Source: Nitrosomonas oligotropha
Lineage (GTDB): Bacteria; Pseudomonadota; Gammaproteobacteria; Burkholderiales; Nitrosomonadaceae
DNA: 64,000 nt
NCBI RefSeq assembly: GCF_900106555.1
Contig: NZ_FNOE01000009.1
Location: 47,410 to 111,409 of the forward strand
Reading direction: 5' to 3'
Both the position numbers and the translations under genes were made by a program. Within the stretch, counting starts at the first letter, position 1. The number at the start of each line of letters is the position of its first letter. The notes under the pieces were generated by a model, which did not search any database, was not told the DNA's origin, and worked only from the letters and a program-made list of their open reading frames with translations. Positions 56,477 through 64,000 of the stretch are shown piece by piece.

Positions 56477-59029
56477 ATGTTTCCGCGAACCGCCTTCACC
56501 ATCACCGTCAATCCTAAAATACCGCCACGCCTGAAACGTCTGGAAGAGCTAGCCAATAATCTCTGGTACAGCTGGGATCGCGCCACACGCACGCTGTTTT
56601 CACGGCTCGATCCGTATTTATGGGAAGCGGTTGGCCATAACCCGAAGGCATTCCTGAAGCGCGTGGACGAATCGGCGTTACTGAAAGCGACCGAAGACCG
56701 GGTTTTTCTCGCCACCTACAATAGCATTCTGTCGACGTATGACTCCTACCATGACGCATCGGCGCTACAGAACAACGGAGGGCTGAGTTCACAAGACCAA
56801 GTCGCTTATTTCTGCTTTGAATTCGGTTTTCACGAAAGCCTGCCGATTTATTCCGGCGGTTTGGGCATTCTCGCCGGAGATCACTGCAAAGCGGCGAGCG
56901 ATTTACATTTGCCTTTCGTCGCCATCGGCTTGCTGTATCGCCAAGGGTATTTCTTTCAAACCATCGATAGCAAGGGTAACCAGCAAGTCACCTATACCAT
57001 TTCCGATTTCGACGACCTCCCTGTCACACCGGTATTGCGTCCGGATGGCTCGGGCTTGCAAATTGAAGTGCCCTTACTGCACCGCCAGGTCACGGCCAAA
57101 ATATGGCAAGCGAAAATCGGCCACGTCACGCTTTATCTGCTCGATACCGATTTGCCGGAAAACTCGCCGCAAGATCGCTATATCACGCACAATCTATACG
57201 GCGGCGACAGAACCATGCGGATTGAACAGGAAATCATTCTGGGTATGGGCGGCGTGCGCGCATTGCATGCGCTCGGCATCAAACCGACGATATGGCATAT
57301 CAATGAAGGACACGCCGCTTTCATGATTCTTGAGCGCATTCACGATCTGGTGCAGCAAGGACTTGATTTCGCCAGCGCACTGGAAAGCGTCGCGGTAAAT
57401 ACCGTTTTTACCACGCATACCGCGGTGCCTGCCGGGCATGACCACTTCAACACGGAGATGATGCAAACCTATTTTGACGCCTTCTACCGCAGCTTGAACA
57501 TTACGCGTGAAGAATTCATGGCGCTCGGTCATGCATCCGGAAGTCCGGACTTCAATATGACGGCGCTCGCGATTCACGGCTCACGCACGCACAATGGCGT
57601 CAGCAAGATACACGGCGGCGTATCCGCCAGTATCTGCCGCGATTTGTGGCCGCAGATCGAGCCGGAAGAAAATCCGATTTCCTACGTCACCAACGGTATT
57701 CATGTGCCAACCTTTCTGGCGCAGGAATGGTCCGATCTGTTCGACCGTTATCTCGGTCACGAATGGCGCAACAAAATGTGCGACACCGAATATTGGTCAC
57801 GGATCGATACGATACCGGATCATCTGTTCTGGAGTGTGCGGCAATCGTTGAAATCGCAGCTGTTTTACGGCATCCGCTCGCGCATCACCGAGCAAAATGC
57901 CCGGAATCGCGGCTCCGAAGCGCATCTTGACCGGCTGCTGAAGTTTGTCGATCCGATCAATCCGAATGTTCTGACACTGGGTTTCGCACGCCGCTTCGCC
58001 ACCTACAAACGCGCCACGTTGTTATTTGAAAACCTCGACTGGCTGCGCAAAATTATCCTGGATCAGGAACGCCCGGTATTGCTGATTTTTGCCGGTAAGG
58101 CGCATCCGGCGGATGTACCAGGGCAGGATTTAATCCGGCGCATCAGTCAAGTCGCCAGTTTTCCCGAGTTTGAAGGACGGCTGCTGTTAGTCGAAGGTTA
58201 CGACTTGCGTCTCGCCCGGCGGCTGGTCGCCGGTGTCGATGTCTGGCTGAACAATCCGATTTATCCACTGGAAGCCAGCGGCACCTCCGGCATGAAAGCG
58301 GGCATCAACGGCGCGATCAATCTCAGCGTGCTGGATGGCTGGTGGGGAGAAGGCTACGACGGCAAAAACGGCTGGGCGATCAAACCCGGCCCGGAAGATA
58401 TGGAAGGTACCGTGCGCGACCAGGAGGAAAGCCGCGCATTGTATGAAATCCTGCAGGACCAAGTGGTTCCGTTGTATTACAACCATGGCAAGCTCGGCTA
58501 CTCGCCCGGCTGGGTGAAAATGGCCAAGCATTCGATGATATCGCTGCTGCCTAGCTATAACGCGACCCGCATGGTCGATGAATATGTCACCAAATTTTAT
58601 CGTCCGGCCAGCGGCAAAGGCGCCCTTTATGCTGAAAATGATTTTGCCGGTGCAAAAAACATCGCCGCATGGAAGGCCAGAATAAAGCAAGCATGGCACG
58701 GCGTCACGTTACGCCGTTTGGATGCGCCTTGCGAACGCATTCATTTTAACGAAGCGCTGAATTTCAAGATCGCCGCCAAACTGAATAACTTGGCACCCGA
58801 AGATATCGTCATTGAATTATTGATTTGCCGCCAGTTCAAGACCACACGGCTGTGCAATTTTGACCATTTTAAGTTTGCCTTTACCGGCATCCAAGATTCC
58901 GGCGAACATCTGTTTGAGCTCAAACTAACCCCGGAATTGTGCGGCAAACAAGAATATTTCATCCGCATTTATCCGTATCACCCGCTGCTGACGCATCCGC
59001 TGGAGATGGGATTGATGGTGTGGTTGTAA
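56477..59029 (+). CDS. glgP: Alpha-glucan (glycogen/maltodextrin) phosphorylase
   Basis: 850 aa, the shorter GT35 type. The N-terminal DUF3417-like segment (RLEELANNLWYSWDRATRTL) is followed by AYFCFEFGFHESLPIYSGGL and GILAGDHCKAASDL. The PLP-binding Lys is in ASGTSGMKAGINGA (Lys607). It releases glucose-1-phosphate from glycogen or maltodextrins. An AAGGAGAG ribosome-binding site precedes the start. Confidence 0.95.
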   Translation: MFPRTAFTITVNPKIPPRLKRLEELANNLWYSWDRATRTLFSRLDPYLWEAVGHNPKAFLKRVDESALLKATEDRVFLATYNSILSTYDSYHDASALQNNGGLSSQDQVAYFCFEFGFHESLPIYSGGLGILAGDHCKAASDLHLPFVAIGLLYRQGYFFQTIDSKGNQQVTYTISDFDDLPVTPVLRPDGSGLQIEVPLLHRQVTAKIWQAKIGHVTLYLLDTDLPENSPQDRYITHNLYGGDRTMRIEQEIILGMGGVRALHALGIKPTIWHINEGHAAFMILERIHDLVQQGLDFASALESVAVNTVFTTHTAVPAGHDHFNTEMMQTYFDAFYRSLNITREEFMALGHASGSPDFNMTALAIHGSRTHNGVSKIHGGVSASICRDLWPQIEPEENPISYVTNGIHVPTFLAQEWSDLFDRYLGHEWRNKMCDTEYWSRIDTIPDHLFWSVRQSLKSQLFYGIRSRITEQNARNRGSEAHLDRLLKFVDPINPNVLTLGFARRFATYKRATLLFENLDWLRKIILDQERPVLLIFAGKAHPADVPGQDLIRRISQVASFPEFEGRLLLVEGYDLRLARRLVAGVDVWLNNPIYPLEASGTSGMKAGINGAINLSVLDGWWGEGYDGKNGWAIKPGPEDMEGTVRDQEESRALYEILQDQVVPLYYNHGKLGYSPGWVKMAKHSMISLLPSYNATRMVDEYVTKFYRPASGKGALYAENDFAGAKNIAAWKARIKQAWHGVTLRRLDAPCERIHFNEALNFKIAAKLNNLAPEDIVIELLICRQFKTTRLCNFDHFKFAFTGIQDSGEHLFELKLTPELCGKQEYFIRIYPYHPLLTHPLEMGLMVWL

Positions 59030-59060
59030 CCGGCTGAAATGAGGATCTCAGGAATTATCT

Positions 59061-59146
59061 GGTGAATACGATAACCGCTACTCCGGTTGCTCCGGAGTAG
59101 CGTCCCGTAATGCAGCGTGTTGCTTCGTTCGCGGTATCTATTCACC
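59061..59146. repeat. Nested inverted repeat after glgP
   Basis: The outer arms GGTGAATACGATAACCGC (59061-59078) and GCGGTATCTATTCACC (59131-59146) pair with only two bulged bases. Inside is a perfect 11-bp hairpin CGCTACTCCGG/CCGGAGTAGCG (59076-59102). The whole 86-bp element could be a structured RNA 3' end, a composite terminator or a small repetitive element. Confidence 0.6.
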
Positions 59147-59233
59147 ATGAAACTGGTAAAATCAGTTATCATCCGCGCAGTATTTTCAGGCCGTCGTAAC
59201 TCATTAATGAATCACTATTATCGCTAGTGCAAG

Positions 59234-60589
59234 ATGAAATATTCAAAATGGCTGTTGCTTGCTGCGACAAGCATTATGTTTCAATTTATAGCTTCCCCGG
59301 TTCCACTCTATGCCAGCAACTTAAGCAATCTAAAGAATTTTATTAAAGACAGCCGGGTGGAAGTCGGCGGATGGGTTAATGGCGGCGCAACCTTTAATCC
59401 AAGCCAGTCAGATGGCTTCAATGGACCGGTTGCTTTCGCCGATCAAGCCAATCGTTTTCAGTTGAATCAATTCAATACGTTTATTCAACGTCAAGTGGTT
59501 TCCGAAACCCACAAATGGGATTTTGGCGGACGGTTCGATTTCCTGTTCGGAACCGATGCCGTTTTTACTCAAGCCTTTGGCGTACCGGCTTTTGACGTCA
59601 ACACCGGTGAAGCGCTCAAGCGCAGCAACTGGGATCTCGGTTTGTGTTGCGCCTCTACCAAAACCTACGGCATCGCCCTGCCACAAGCTTATTTGGAAGC
59701 CCATGTGCCCATTGGCACAAAAGGAATTAATATCAGAGCCGGTCATTTTTACTCTCCTACCGGTTTTGAAACAATTCCAGCACCCGACAATTTCTTTTAC
59801 ACGCGCGCTTATTCTTTTAATGCAGGCGAACCTTTCACGCATACCGGCTTACAAGCCAATTATATTGTCGATAAAAACTGGTCAATCATGGGCAGCGCTG
59901 TGACCGGCAGCGCCACCGGAGGCTGGGATGGCGGCTGGGACAAACAGCTTGGCAACTGGAGCGGAATTGCCGGTTTCACCTGGAAAAGTGACAATCAGGC
60001 CACATCGTTCAATGCCACCGGCACTTACGGCGAAACTTCAACACACAGCAGTGAATCGTGGGGAATGTTTAACCTCGTGCTGCAACACAAAATCAATCCC
60101 AAAACCTTATTGGTCTTGCATCATGTGCATGGATTCGCGGACGGCGTTCTATTGAATAATCTGAAATACGCCAATGTAGTCAAAGATGCCCAGTGGATGG
60201 GGTTGGTCACGCATCTATATTATGATCTGACCGAAAATTTATCGATTGGGTTTCGTGGCGAATGGTTCCGCGACAGAGACGGATTTCGCAATCCTTCGCC
60301 ATTCCGGGTCGCGGCGGCAACCAATATCGTCAATGGCGTACCGGTCAGCTATGCGGGAAATATCAACAACGTTACAGTTGCACCTGCGGATTATTACGCG
60401 GCAACGGTGGGAATGAACTGGAAAGCGGCTAAGACGCTAAAAATTCGCTGGGATCATCTGAAGAAGCTCACCATTCGACCGAATATTCGCTATGACAGTG
60501 TCGATGCCTATCGTACTGTTGCGTACAAACCGTTTGCTGGCCATAAGGATCAAATTTTGTTCTCGCTGGATTTTGTACTTCCCTTCTAA
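59234..60589 (+). CDS. Outer-membrane beta-barrel porin (BBP2-type)
   Basis: 451 aa. Signal peptide to about residue 28 (VPLYASNL). Repeated amphipathic strands and motifs such as VEVGGWVNGGATFNPSQ, FQLNQFNTFIQRQV, INIRAGHFYSPTGFETIPAP and GFRGEWFRDRDGFRN are typical of this putative porin family. It ends in an aromatic residue (LDFVLPF), the usual BAM recognition signal. Substrate unknown. It stands alone after glgP. Confidence 0.88.
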   Translation: MKYSKWLLLAATSIMFQFIASPVPLYASNLSNLKNFIKDSRVEVGGWVNGGATFNPSQSDGFNGPVAFADQANRFQLNQFNTFIQRQVVSETHKWDFGGRFDFLFGTDAVFTQAFGVPAFDVNTGEALKRSNWDLGLCCASTKTYGIALPQAYLEAHVPIGTKGINIRAGHFYSPTGFETIPAPDNFFYTRAYSFNAGEPFTHTGLQANYIVDKNWSIMGSAVTGSATGGWDGGWDKQLGNWSGIAGFTWKSDNQATSFNATGTYGETSTHSSESWGMFNLVLQHKINPKTLLVLHHVHGFADGVLLNNLKYANVVKDAQWMGLVTHLYYDLTENLSIGFRGEWFRDRDGFRNPSPFRVAAATNIVNGVPVSYAGNINNVTVAPADYYAATVGMNWKAAKTLKIRWDHLKKLTIRPNIRYDSVDAYRTVAYKPFAGHKDQILFSLDFVLPF

Positions 60590-60660
60590 GGAACAGTTTT
60601 AAATCAGCGTTGTGACTGAAAATCGATGTTGCAGATTTTTTGTTGCAGGTCTTAAAGACC

Positions 60661-60683
60661 AACCACCGAAAAATTCGGTGGTT
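60661..60683. terminator. Bidirectional hairpin between porin and lipoprotein genes
   Basis: AACCACCGAA and TTCGGTGGTT form a perfect 10-bp stem with an AAA loop between two convergent genes. The U tract is weak on both sides. Confidence 0.6.
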
Positions 60684-60696
60684 GTTCGTTACTTAC

Positions 60697-61152
60697 TCAA
60701 AGGCCTTTGTTCACAGAACTCTCTGGACTCTTTGAAGTGAGGTCACGATCTTGATTAGCTTTCGCTTTATTTATTACTTTGCCTTTTTGCTCTAACGCCA
60801 TTTTTCTATGGAAATCAGCATGTATCTGAATTTCCCGCAAAGTCTTTTCGTATTCACGAACGTTTGCTTTTGCATGCGATTGAGCTTCTAGACCTTGTCT
60901 ACCAAAGTAATAAGGATGCGCTTCATACTCCTTGAGAACTTTTTTATTCTCCCGCAACCTTGCTTTGGTTTCTCTCCCTATATCCTCATAATACTTGACT
61001 AGAGCATCATGATCATTATTGGAAATTCCAACTGGCGCAGCGACGGAACTCATTTGTGCGCAAGCGGATAAAACGGAAATTGTTAAGAATAGTGAAAATA
61101 CTTTTAGTGCTTTTTCGATCAATTTTTTCGAATCATATATCAATAATGTCAT
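60697..61152 (-). CDS. Small helical lipoprotein
   Basis: 151 aa. The hydrophobic signal (VFSLFLTISVLSAC) ends in a lipobox LSAC. The mature part is highly charged and helical (YYEDIGRETKARLRENKKVL, KANVREYEKTLREIQIHADF). The start could be internal; the long N-terminal extension before the signal is unusual. Family not recognised. Confidence 0.75.
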   Translation of the reverse strand: MTLLIYDSKKLIEKALKVFSLFLTISVLSACAQMSSVAAPVGISNNDHDALVKYYEDIGRETKARLRENKKVLKEYEAHPYYFGRQGLEAQSHAKANVREYEKTLREIQIHADFHRKMALEQKGKVINKAKANQDRDLTSKSPESSVNKGL

Positions 61153-61713
61153 TTTAACTCCTCCAAGGTTCAGTGTAGGTTGGGAAAACTTTTGTGTATG
61201 ACTGCAATGCCATTACACTTGACATCATAGAAACCCTCCGCGCTCGGGCGTTTGTTGAAAAAATCACGACACTTGTGATCATATTCCTCTCCTCCATTAA
61301 ATTTGTTAATCAGAAAAAAACTATAGTTTTTGGGTAAGGAAATAGTACGTTTTACCAATCAAAACCACAGTTCCCGTTGTAGTTACCATTAACCACAATC
61401 CATTCAAGGTCATGAAATATAAGACCTTTTCGTAATGGAGAACAAAGTTTATCATAATCAAAAATGAAAGCCAACAAAATATCTGACTTTTTTACTCGGG
61501 AATAGTTCAGGAGGGAAAAATAGCATGAAAAACACTAAAATAACGCAACAAGTAAATGTTCTGCGTTTAGATGGTTAAGAGACAATCTTGCTCAATGCCA
61601 GCCCAGTTAATTGGACATTTCGATGCTCAATAGAGAATCAAGATCGAGGATATTCAAACCTTGGTTAAGATAAAAATCCATTCGAAACTTAAGCACGCAA
61701 AGGAGAAATGCAC
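61153..61713. other. AT-rich region without a clear gene
   Basis: About 560 bp. Minus-strand reading frames lack a normal start and ribosome-binding site. A 17-codon reading frame at 61525-61578 has a good AGGAGG upstream; it could be a leader peptide but has no other support. The end of the region holds the AAAGGAG ribosome-binding site of the VOC gene. Confidence 0.4.
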
Positions 61714-62094
61714 ATGAACAATAACCCCGTAGGATGGTTTGAAATTTACGTGCAGGACATGGAGCGCGCCAAGCGTTTTTATGAATCAGTGTTCCAAACA
61801 AAACTGGAGCGACTGGATAGTCCCGCGGGCATGCCGGTTGAGCTTTGGAGCTTTCCCATGATGAAGGGTCAAATGGGTGCATCCGGTGCGCTGGTCAAAA
61901 TGGCGGATGGGCCATCCGGCGGAAACGCCGTGTTGGTCTATTTTTCTTGTGCGGATTGTGCTGTTGAGGCTGCTCGTGCAGCCTCTGCGGGAGGACAATT
62001 GATCCGCGAAAAAATATCCATCGGACCCTATGGCTTTATCGCTTTGATCCGGGACACCGAAGGCAACATGATCGGTTTGCATTCAATGCAATAG
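61714..62094 (+). CDS. VOC-family (glyoxalase/bleomycin-resistance fold) protein
   Basis: 126 aa. The ATG at 61714 is 8 nt from AAAGGAG; the ATG at 61708 would be too close. Motifs are VGWFEIYVQDMERAKRFYES, an internal second half with VYFSCADCAVEAA, and the end GFIALIRDTEGNMIGLHS, typical of PhnB/VOC proteins with a metal-site Glu. Substrate unknown. Confidence 0.9.
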   Translation: MNNNPVGWFEIYVQDMERAKRFYESVFQTKLERLDSPAGMPVELWSFPMMKGQMGASGALVKMADGPSGGNAVLVYFSCADCAVEAARAASAGGQLIREKISIGPYGFIALIRDTEGNMIGLHSMQ

Positions 62095-62117
62095 CCCTTT
62101 CTGCTTTCAACCGCAAT

Positions 62118-62142
62118 AAAAACCCCGCTACACGGAGCGGGG
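62118..62142 (-). terminator. Rho-independent terminator of the truncated-globin gene
   Basis: On the minus strand CCCCGCT/AGCGGGG form a 7-bp stem with a 6-nt loop, followed by TTTTTATT. It sits 22 bp after the globin stop codon and may also serve the convergent VOC gene. Confidence 0.8.
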
Positions 62143-62164
62143 CATCCAACCGGCCGGAATTGAA

Positions 62165-62740
62165 TTATTTGTTACGCACCCCGGCACGCTTTTGCTCGAG
62201 CACCTTGGCAACGGCTTTGATATCAGCCTCGCTGATACCGGCTAACTCGGCTTGCTGACCGATGATTTGAATGAATTTTGTAATTGTTCTATCCGGAATG
62301 TTGCGCCCCTTGTGAATTTTAGGCATCGAACCGCGGCATTTATGGCCGGTATCGAGCAGAGTGCCGTCATGCCGTGAGGAACCACCCAAGTCATGATCCA
62401 GCATCATGGCCAGGCACTGCGAAATATCCGCGGGGGTTTCCGTCAAATTGCCAAAGAACGATGCAATTTCACGATCGGACAATAAAGCAGGCAATGCATG
62501 GTTCTCCAAAAACGCAAAAATGCCATAATACCCGCCCAATCTGGCCGCAACCGAATCGCTTCTGATCACGAGACACGGCTCATCTGCACTGTCGCTGGCT
62601 TCCGTTTGCTGAACGTTGGTCTTGACTTGATCCGCCATCACCGAACCGATGCCGTCAATGGCGACGAGCGCGCAAATCAAAGCGATCGCGAAATATTTAA
62701 CCCATTCCGGTGAAACTGGTCTTGATTGTGCAAACATCAT
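62165..62740 (-). CDS. Exported or membrane-anchored truncated hemoglobin (group 1-like)
   Basis: 191 aa. An N-terminal hydrophobic segment (KYFAIALICALVAIDGIG, ~15-32) acts as signal peptide or anchor. A globin-like domain covers ~60-190: SVAARLGGYYGIFAFLENHA, DREIASFFGNLTETPADISQ, and the proximal-His segment MPKIHKGRNI (His143), then ISEADIKAVAKVLEQKR. The order and LGG start are those of TrHb1 proteins. Export is unusual for this family. Likely role: binding O2 or NO in the periplasm. Confidence 0.75.
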   Translation of the reverse strand: MMFAQSRPVSPEWVKYFAIALICALVAIDGIGSVMADQVKTNVQQTEASDSADEPCLVIRSDSVAARLGGYYGIFAFLENHALPALLSDREIASFFGNLTETPADISQCLAMMLDHDLGGSSRHDGTLLDTGHKCRGSMPKIHKGRNIPDRTITKFIQIIGQQAELAGISEADIKAVAKVLEQKRAGVRNK

Positions 62741-63084
62741 GATTTCCTCTCCTGTTCATTAATTCCAAGTTATTGTGCCCAGTGAGCGCTGTCTGCTTTC
62801 ACTGGAAGTCAATGGAGTCCCCTGCATATATTTTTTGAGTACCTCCACTGCTCAATACGCAGCCACTTGAAATTTGGATGCAAACAAACACAAGTTTTTT
62901 AAATTTTCCACATATTCAATCTATATACAGACACTTAAATTGCATCCTCAAGAAATCCCAGTTCACTCAATCACGCAGTAATCGTCCGTTGCATCCAAAC
63001 AGCAGATTCCTTCGTATAGGTTTGTAGAAGCGATCCATTGCATTTCGCTTGGGATAGCTCATCAACCGAAGGAGGAAAAATTTC
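62741..63084. other. Divergent intergenic region
   Basis: 344 bp between the globin gene and the ABM-type gene, AT-rich near 62880-62940. No gene seen; promoters for both sides are expected. GGAGGA at 63071 is the ribosome-binding site of the next gene. Confidence 0.5.
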
Positions 63085-63386
63085 ATGTCGAAGCAAACTA
63101 TCAAAGTCGTTGCACACGTCATCGCACGCACAGACAAAATTCCAGAAGTGCACAAACGATTCTGCACGGAATCGTCGCACCAACACGCCAGGAAGCAGGA
63201 TGCCTGAGCTACCAGTTATTCAGCAATAACAGCCATCCGGTTGAGTTTTTGGTTATCGAAGAATGGACAGAAGAAAATGCCATCGCAGCACACTTCGCCA
63301 CGCCGCATATCCAGCAAGCACTGGCAGAAATAGCGCCTCTGCTGGCCCAAACGCCGGACATCCAGAAATACACCTTACTGGCCTGA
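63085..63386 (+). pseudogene. ABM-type (antibiotic biosynthesis monooxygenase fold) protein, frameshifted
   Basis: The start (MSKQTIKVVAHVIARTDKIP) has a strong GGAGGA ribosome-binding site. Near 63153-63157 one base is missing in an A run (CACAAACG where CACAAAACG is expected). The other frame continues TILHGIVAPTRQEAGCLSYQ, FLVIEEWTEENAIAAHFATP and HIQQALAEIAPLL to a TGA at 63384. Joined, this is a normal ~100-aa ABM-fold protein (YgiN-like). Confidence 0.85.
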
Positions 63387-63426
63387 CAAGTCTATTGAGT
63401 CAGATGACACTGAAGAGGAACCCGCA

Positions 63427-63492
63427 ATGAATACCAGCATATTAAAAAACACAGCACAACCTTATCACGCCGTATTATCAGCAATTTCTGGT
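63427..63492 (+). pseudogene. 5' end of a gene apparently cut by an insertion sequence
   Basis: ATG with an AAGAGGAAC ribosome-binding site begins a coding-like stretch (MNTSILKNTAQPYHAVLSAI) 40 bp after the ABM-type gene. The following sequence is AT-rich, ends in a stop within ~160 bp and leads into an IS transposase, so the gene is probably truncated by the element. The product cannot be named. Confidence 0.5.
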
Positions 63493-63601
63493 GTGACAGT
63501 TTTTTGCTACTTTAACGAAGAAGCGAGGAAAAGTGATACGCGAACGTATCTGATGATATATTTCAGAACAGACAATGAACAAGGTTAATCTGTAAGAAAT
63601 C

Positions 63602-64000
63602 TCAGAGTTGTTTACAGATAGGTTGATTGAAATAAGCGGTGAGTATTTCATAAGGGGTGGCATTATTCAAACTCTTGTGAGGCTTAACGGTATTGTAGAA
63701 ATTAATGAAACGGAGAAGCTGAATGTGCCGATCGGCGCAGTCTTTAAAGTGAATCTTGCTGTGCCACATATCCATCAGGGTGCGGATAACCCGCTCAGCT
63801 TTACCGTTGGTTTGCGGACGATTGATGCGGGTAAACTTCTGACCGATACCGTGCTGCCTGCAAGCTTTGACGAAAGCGTGGCTGTCAGTTCCTTTAAATT
63901 CTTTACCGTTGTCAGAATAAGCATAGTCGATCTGGTAAGGACATTGAGCAACAGTGCTTGTGAGAAAGCAAGCTGCACTATGCTGGGTTTTATCGGGAAG
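63602..64000 (-). CDS. IS481-family transposase, C-terminal part (runs off window)
   Basis: 133 codons in frame with the window edge. Motifs of the DDE integrase core: YAYSDNGKEFKG (second Asp), FTRINRPQTNGKAERVIRTL (catalytic Glu), INFYNTVKPHKSLNNATPYE. Start and first catalytic Asp lie beyond 64000. The DNA between its stop and the broken gene at ~63.49 kb is probably the IS end. Confidence 0.9.
   Translation of the reverse strand, partial: LPDKTQHSAACFLTSTVAQCPYQIDYAYSDNGKEFKGTDSHAFVKACRQHGIGQKFTRINRPQTNGKAERVIRTLMDMWHSKIHFKDCADRHIQLLRFINFYNTVKPHKSLNNATPYEILTAYFNQPICKQL

Noticed and set aside
61170..61358. 62-aa minus-strand reading frame starting with TTG
   Set aside because: No ribosome-binding site and no family pattern; AT-rich intergenic DNA explains it.

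Overview
The window is a Gram-negative chromosome segment. Lipoproteins, an outer-membrane porin, FadE/DapE/glucokinase/GlgP and a CheR-type pentapeptide point to a betaproteobacterium. A Nitrosomonadales-type autotroph would fit the gene mix, but no diagnostic marker such as amo, hao or rRNA is present, so this is only an inference. No tRNA, rRNA or CRISPR array was seen.

Layout. 0-2 kb: the start of fadE diverging from dapE. 1.9-9 kb: an AT-rich accessory patch with a captured integron cassette between two attC-like sites, an IS256 transposase remnant, a MASE1-PAS-GGDEF-EAL protein and an Aer-like chemoreceptor with an FNR-type box upstream. It is bounded by a full DsbA-like gene and a 70-bp copied fragment of that gene. 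9.4-10.3 kb: a DUF6279 lipoprotein.

10.4-49.4 kb is the main feature: one co-directional (minus strand) block of about 26 genes encoding a phage-tail-like contractile injection system (CIS) of the Afp/PVC/eCIS lineage. In transcription order it has: a caspase-like protease and a stand-alone copy of its N-terminal domain; a DUF4255 (Pvc16-like) tail-terminator protein; an unknown protein; a three-gene signalling module (double-kinase hybrid sensor, receiver, REC-REC-PAS-GAF-PAS-GGDEF-EAL protein); sheath; two gp19-like tube proteins; DUF5908; LysM; VgrG-like spike; PAAR tip; gp25; two large baseplate proteins around a fibre-like protein and a small helical protein; a repeat-rich tape-measure protein; an AAA+ ATPase; a membrane-anchored GH18-like protein; a methyltransferase; a nuclease-type cargo followed by a small possible immunity gene; and a DUF4157 cargo. 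The two cargo proteins share a leader-like N-terminus. The sheath reading frame is broken in a run of seven G.

49.7-55.2 kb: a PII-like protein with a small membrane protein, a LysR regulator, a DUF4145 protein, small exported proteins (one frameshifted), a 138-bp MITE and a HerA/DUF853-type ATPase. 55.3-60.6 kb: glucokinase, alpha-glucan phosphorylase and a porin. 60.7-64 kb: a lipoprotein, a VOC protein, an exported truncated globin, a frameshifted ABM-type monooxygenase, and a gene start apparently cut by an IS481-family element that runs off the window.

Reading of the whole: the CIS locus carries its own environmental sensing and c-di-GMP output, a probable Ca2+-binding caspase-like protease and a candidate envelope-docking protein. 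This resembles a regulated, possibly cell-death-linked or envelope-anchored injection machine more than a simple released toxin particle. That interpretation is inference.
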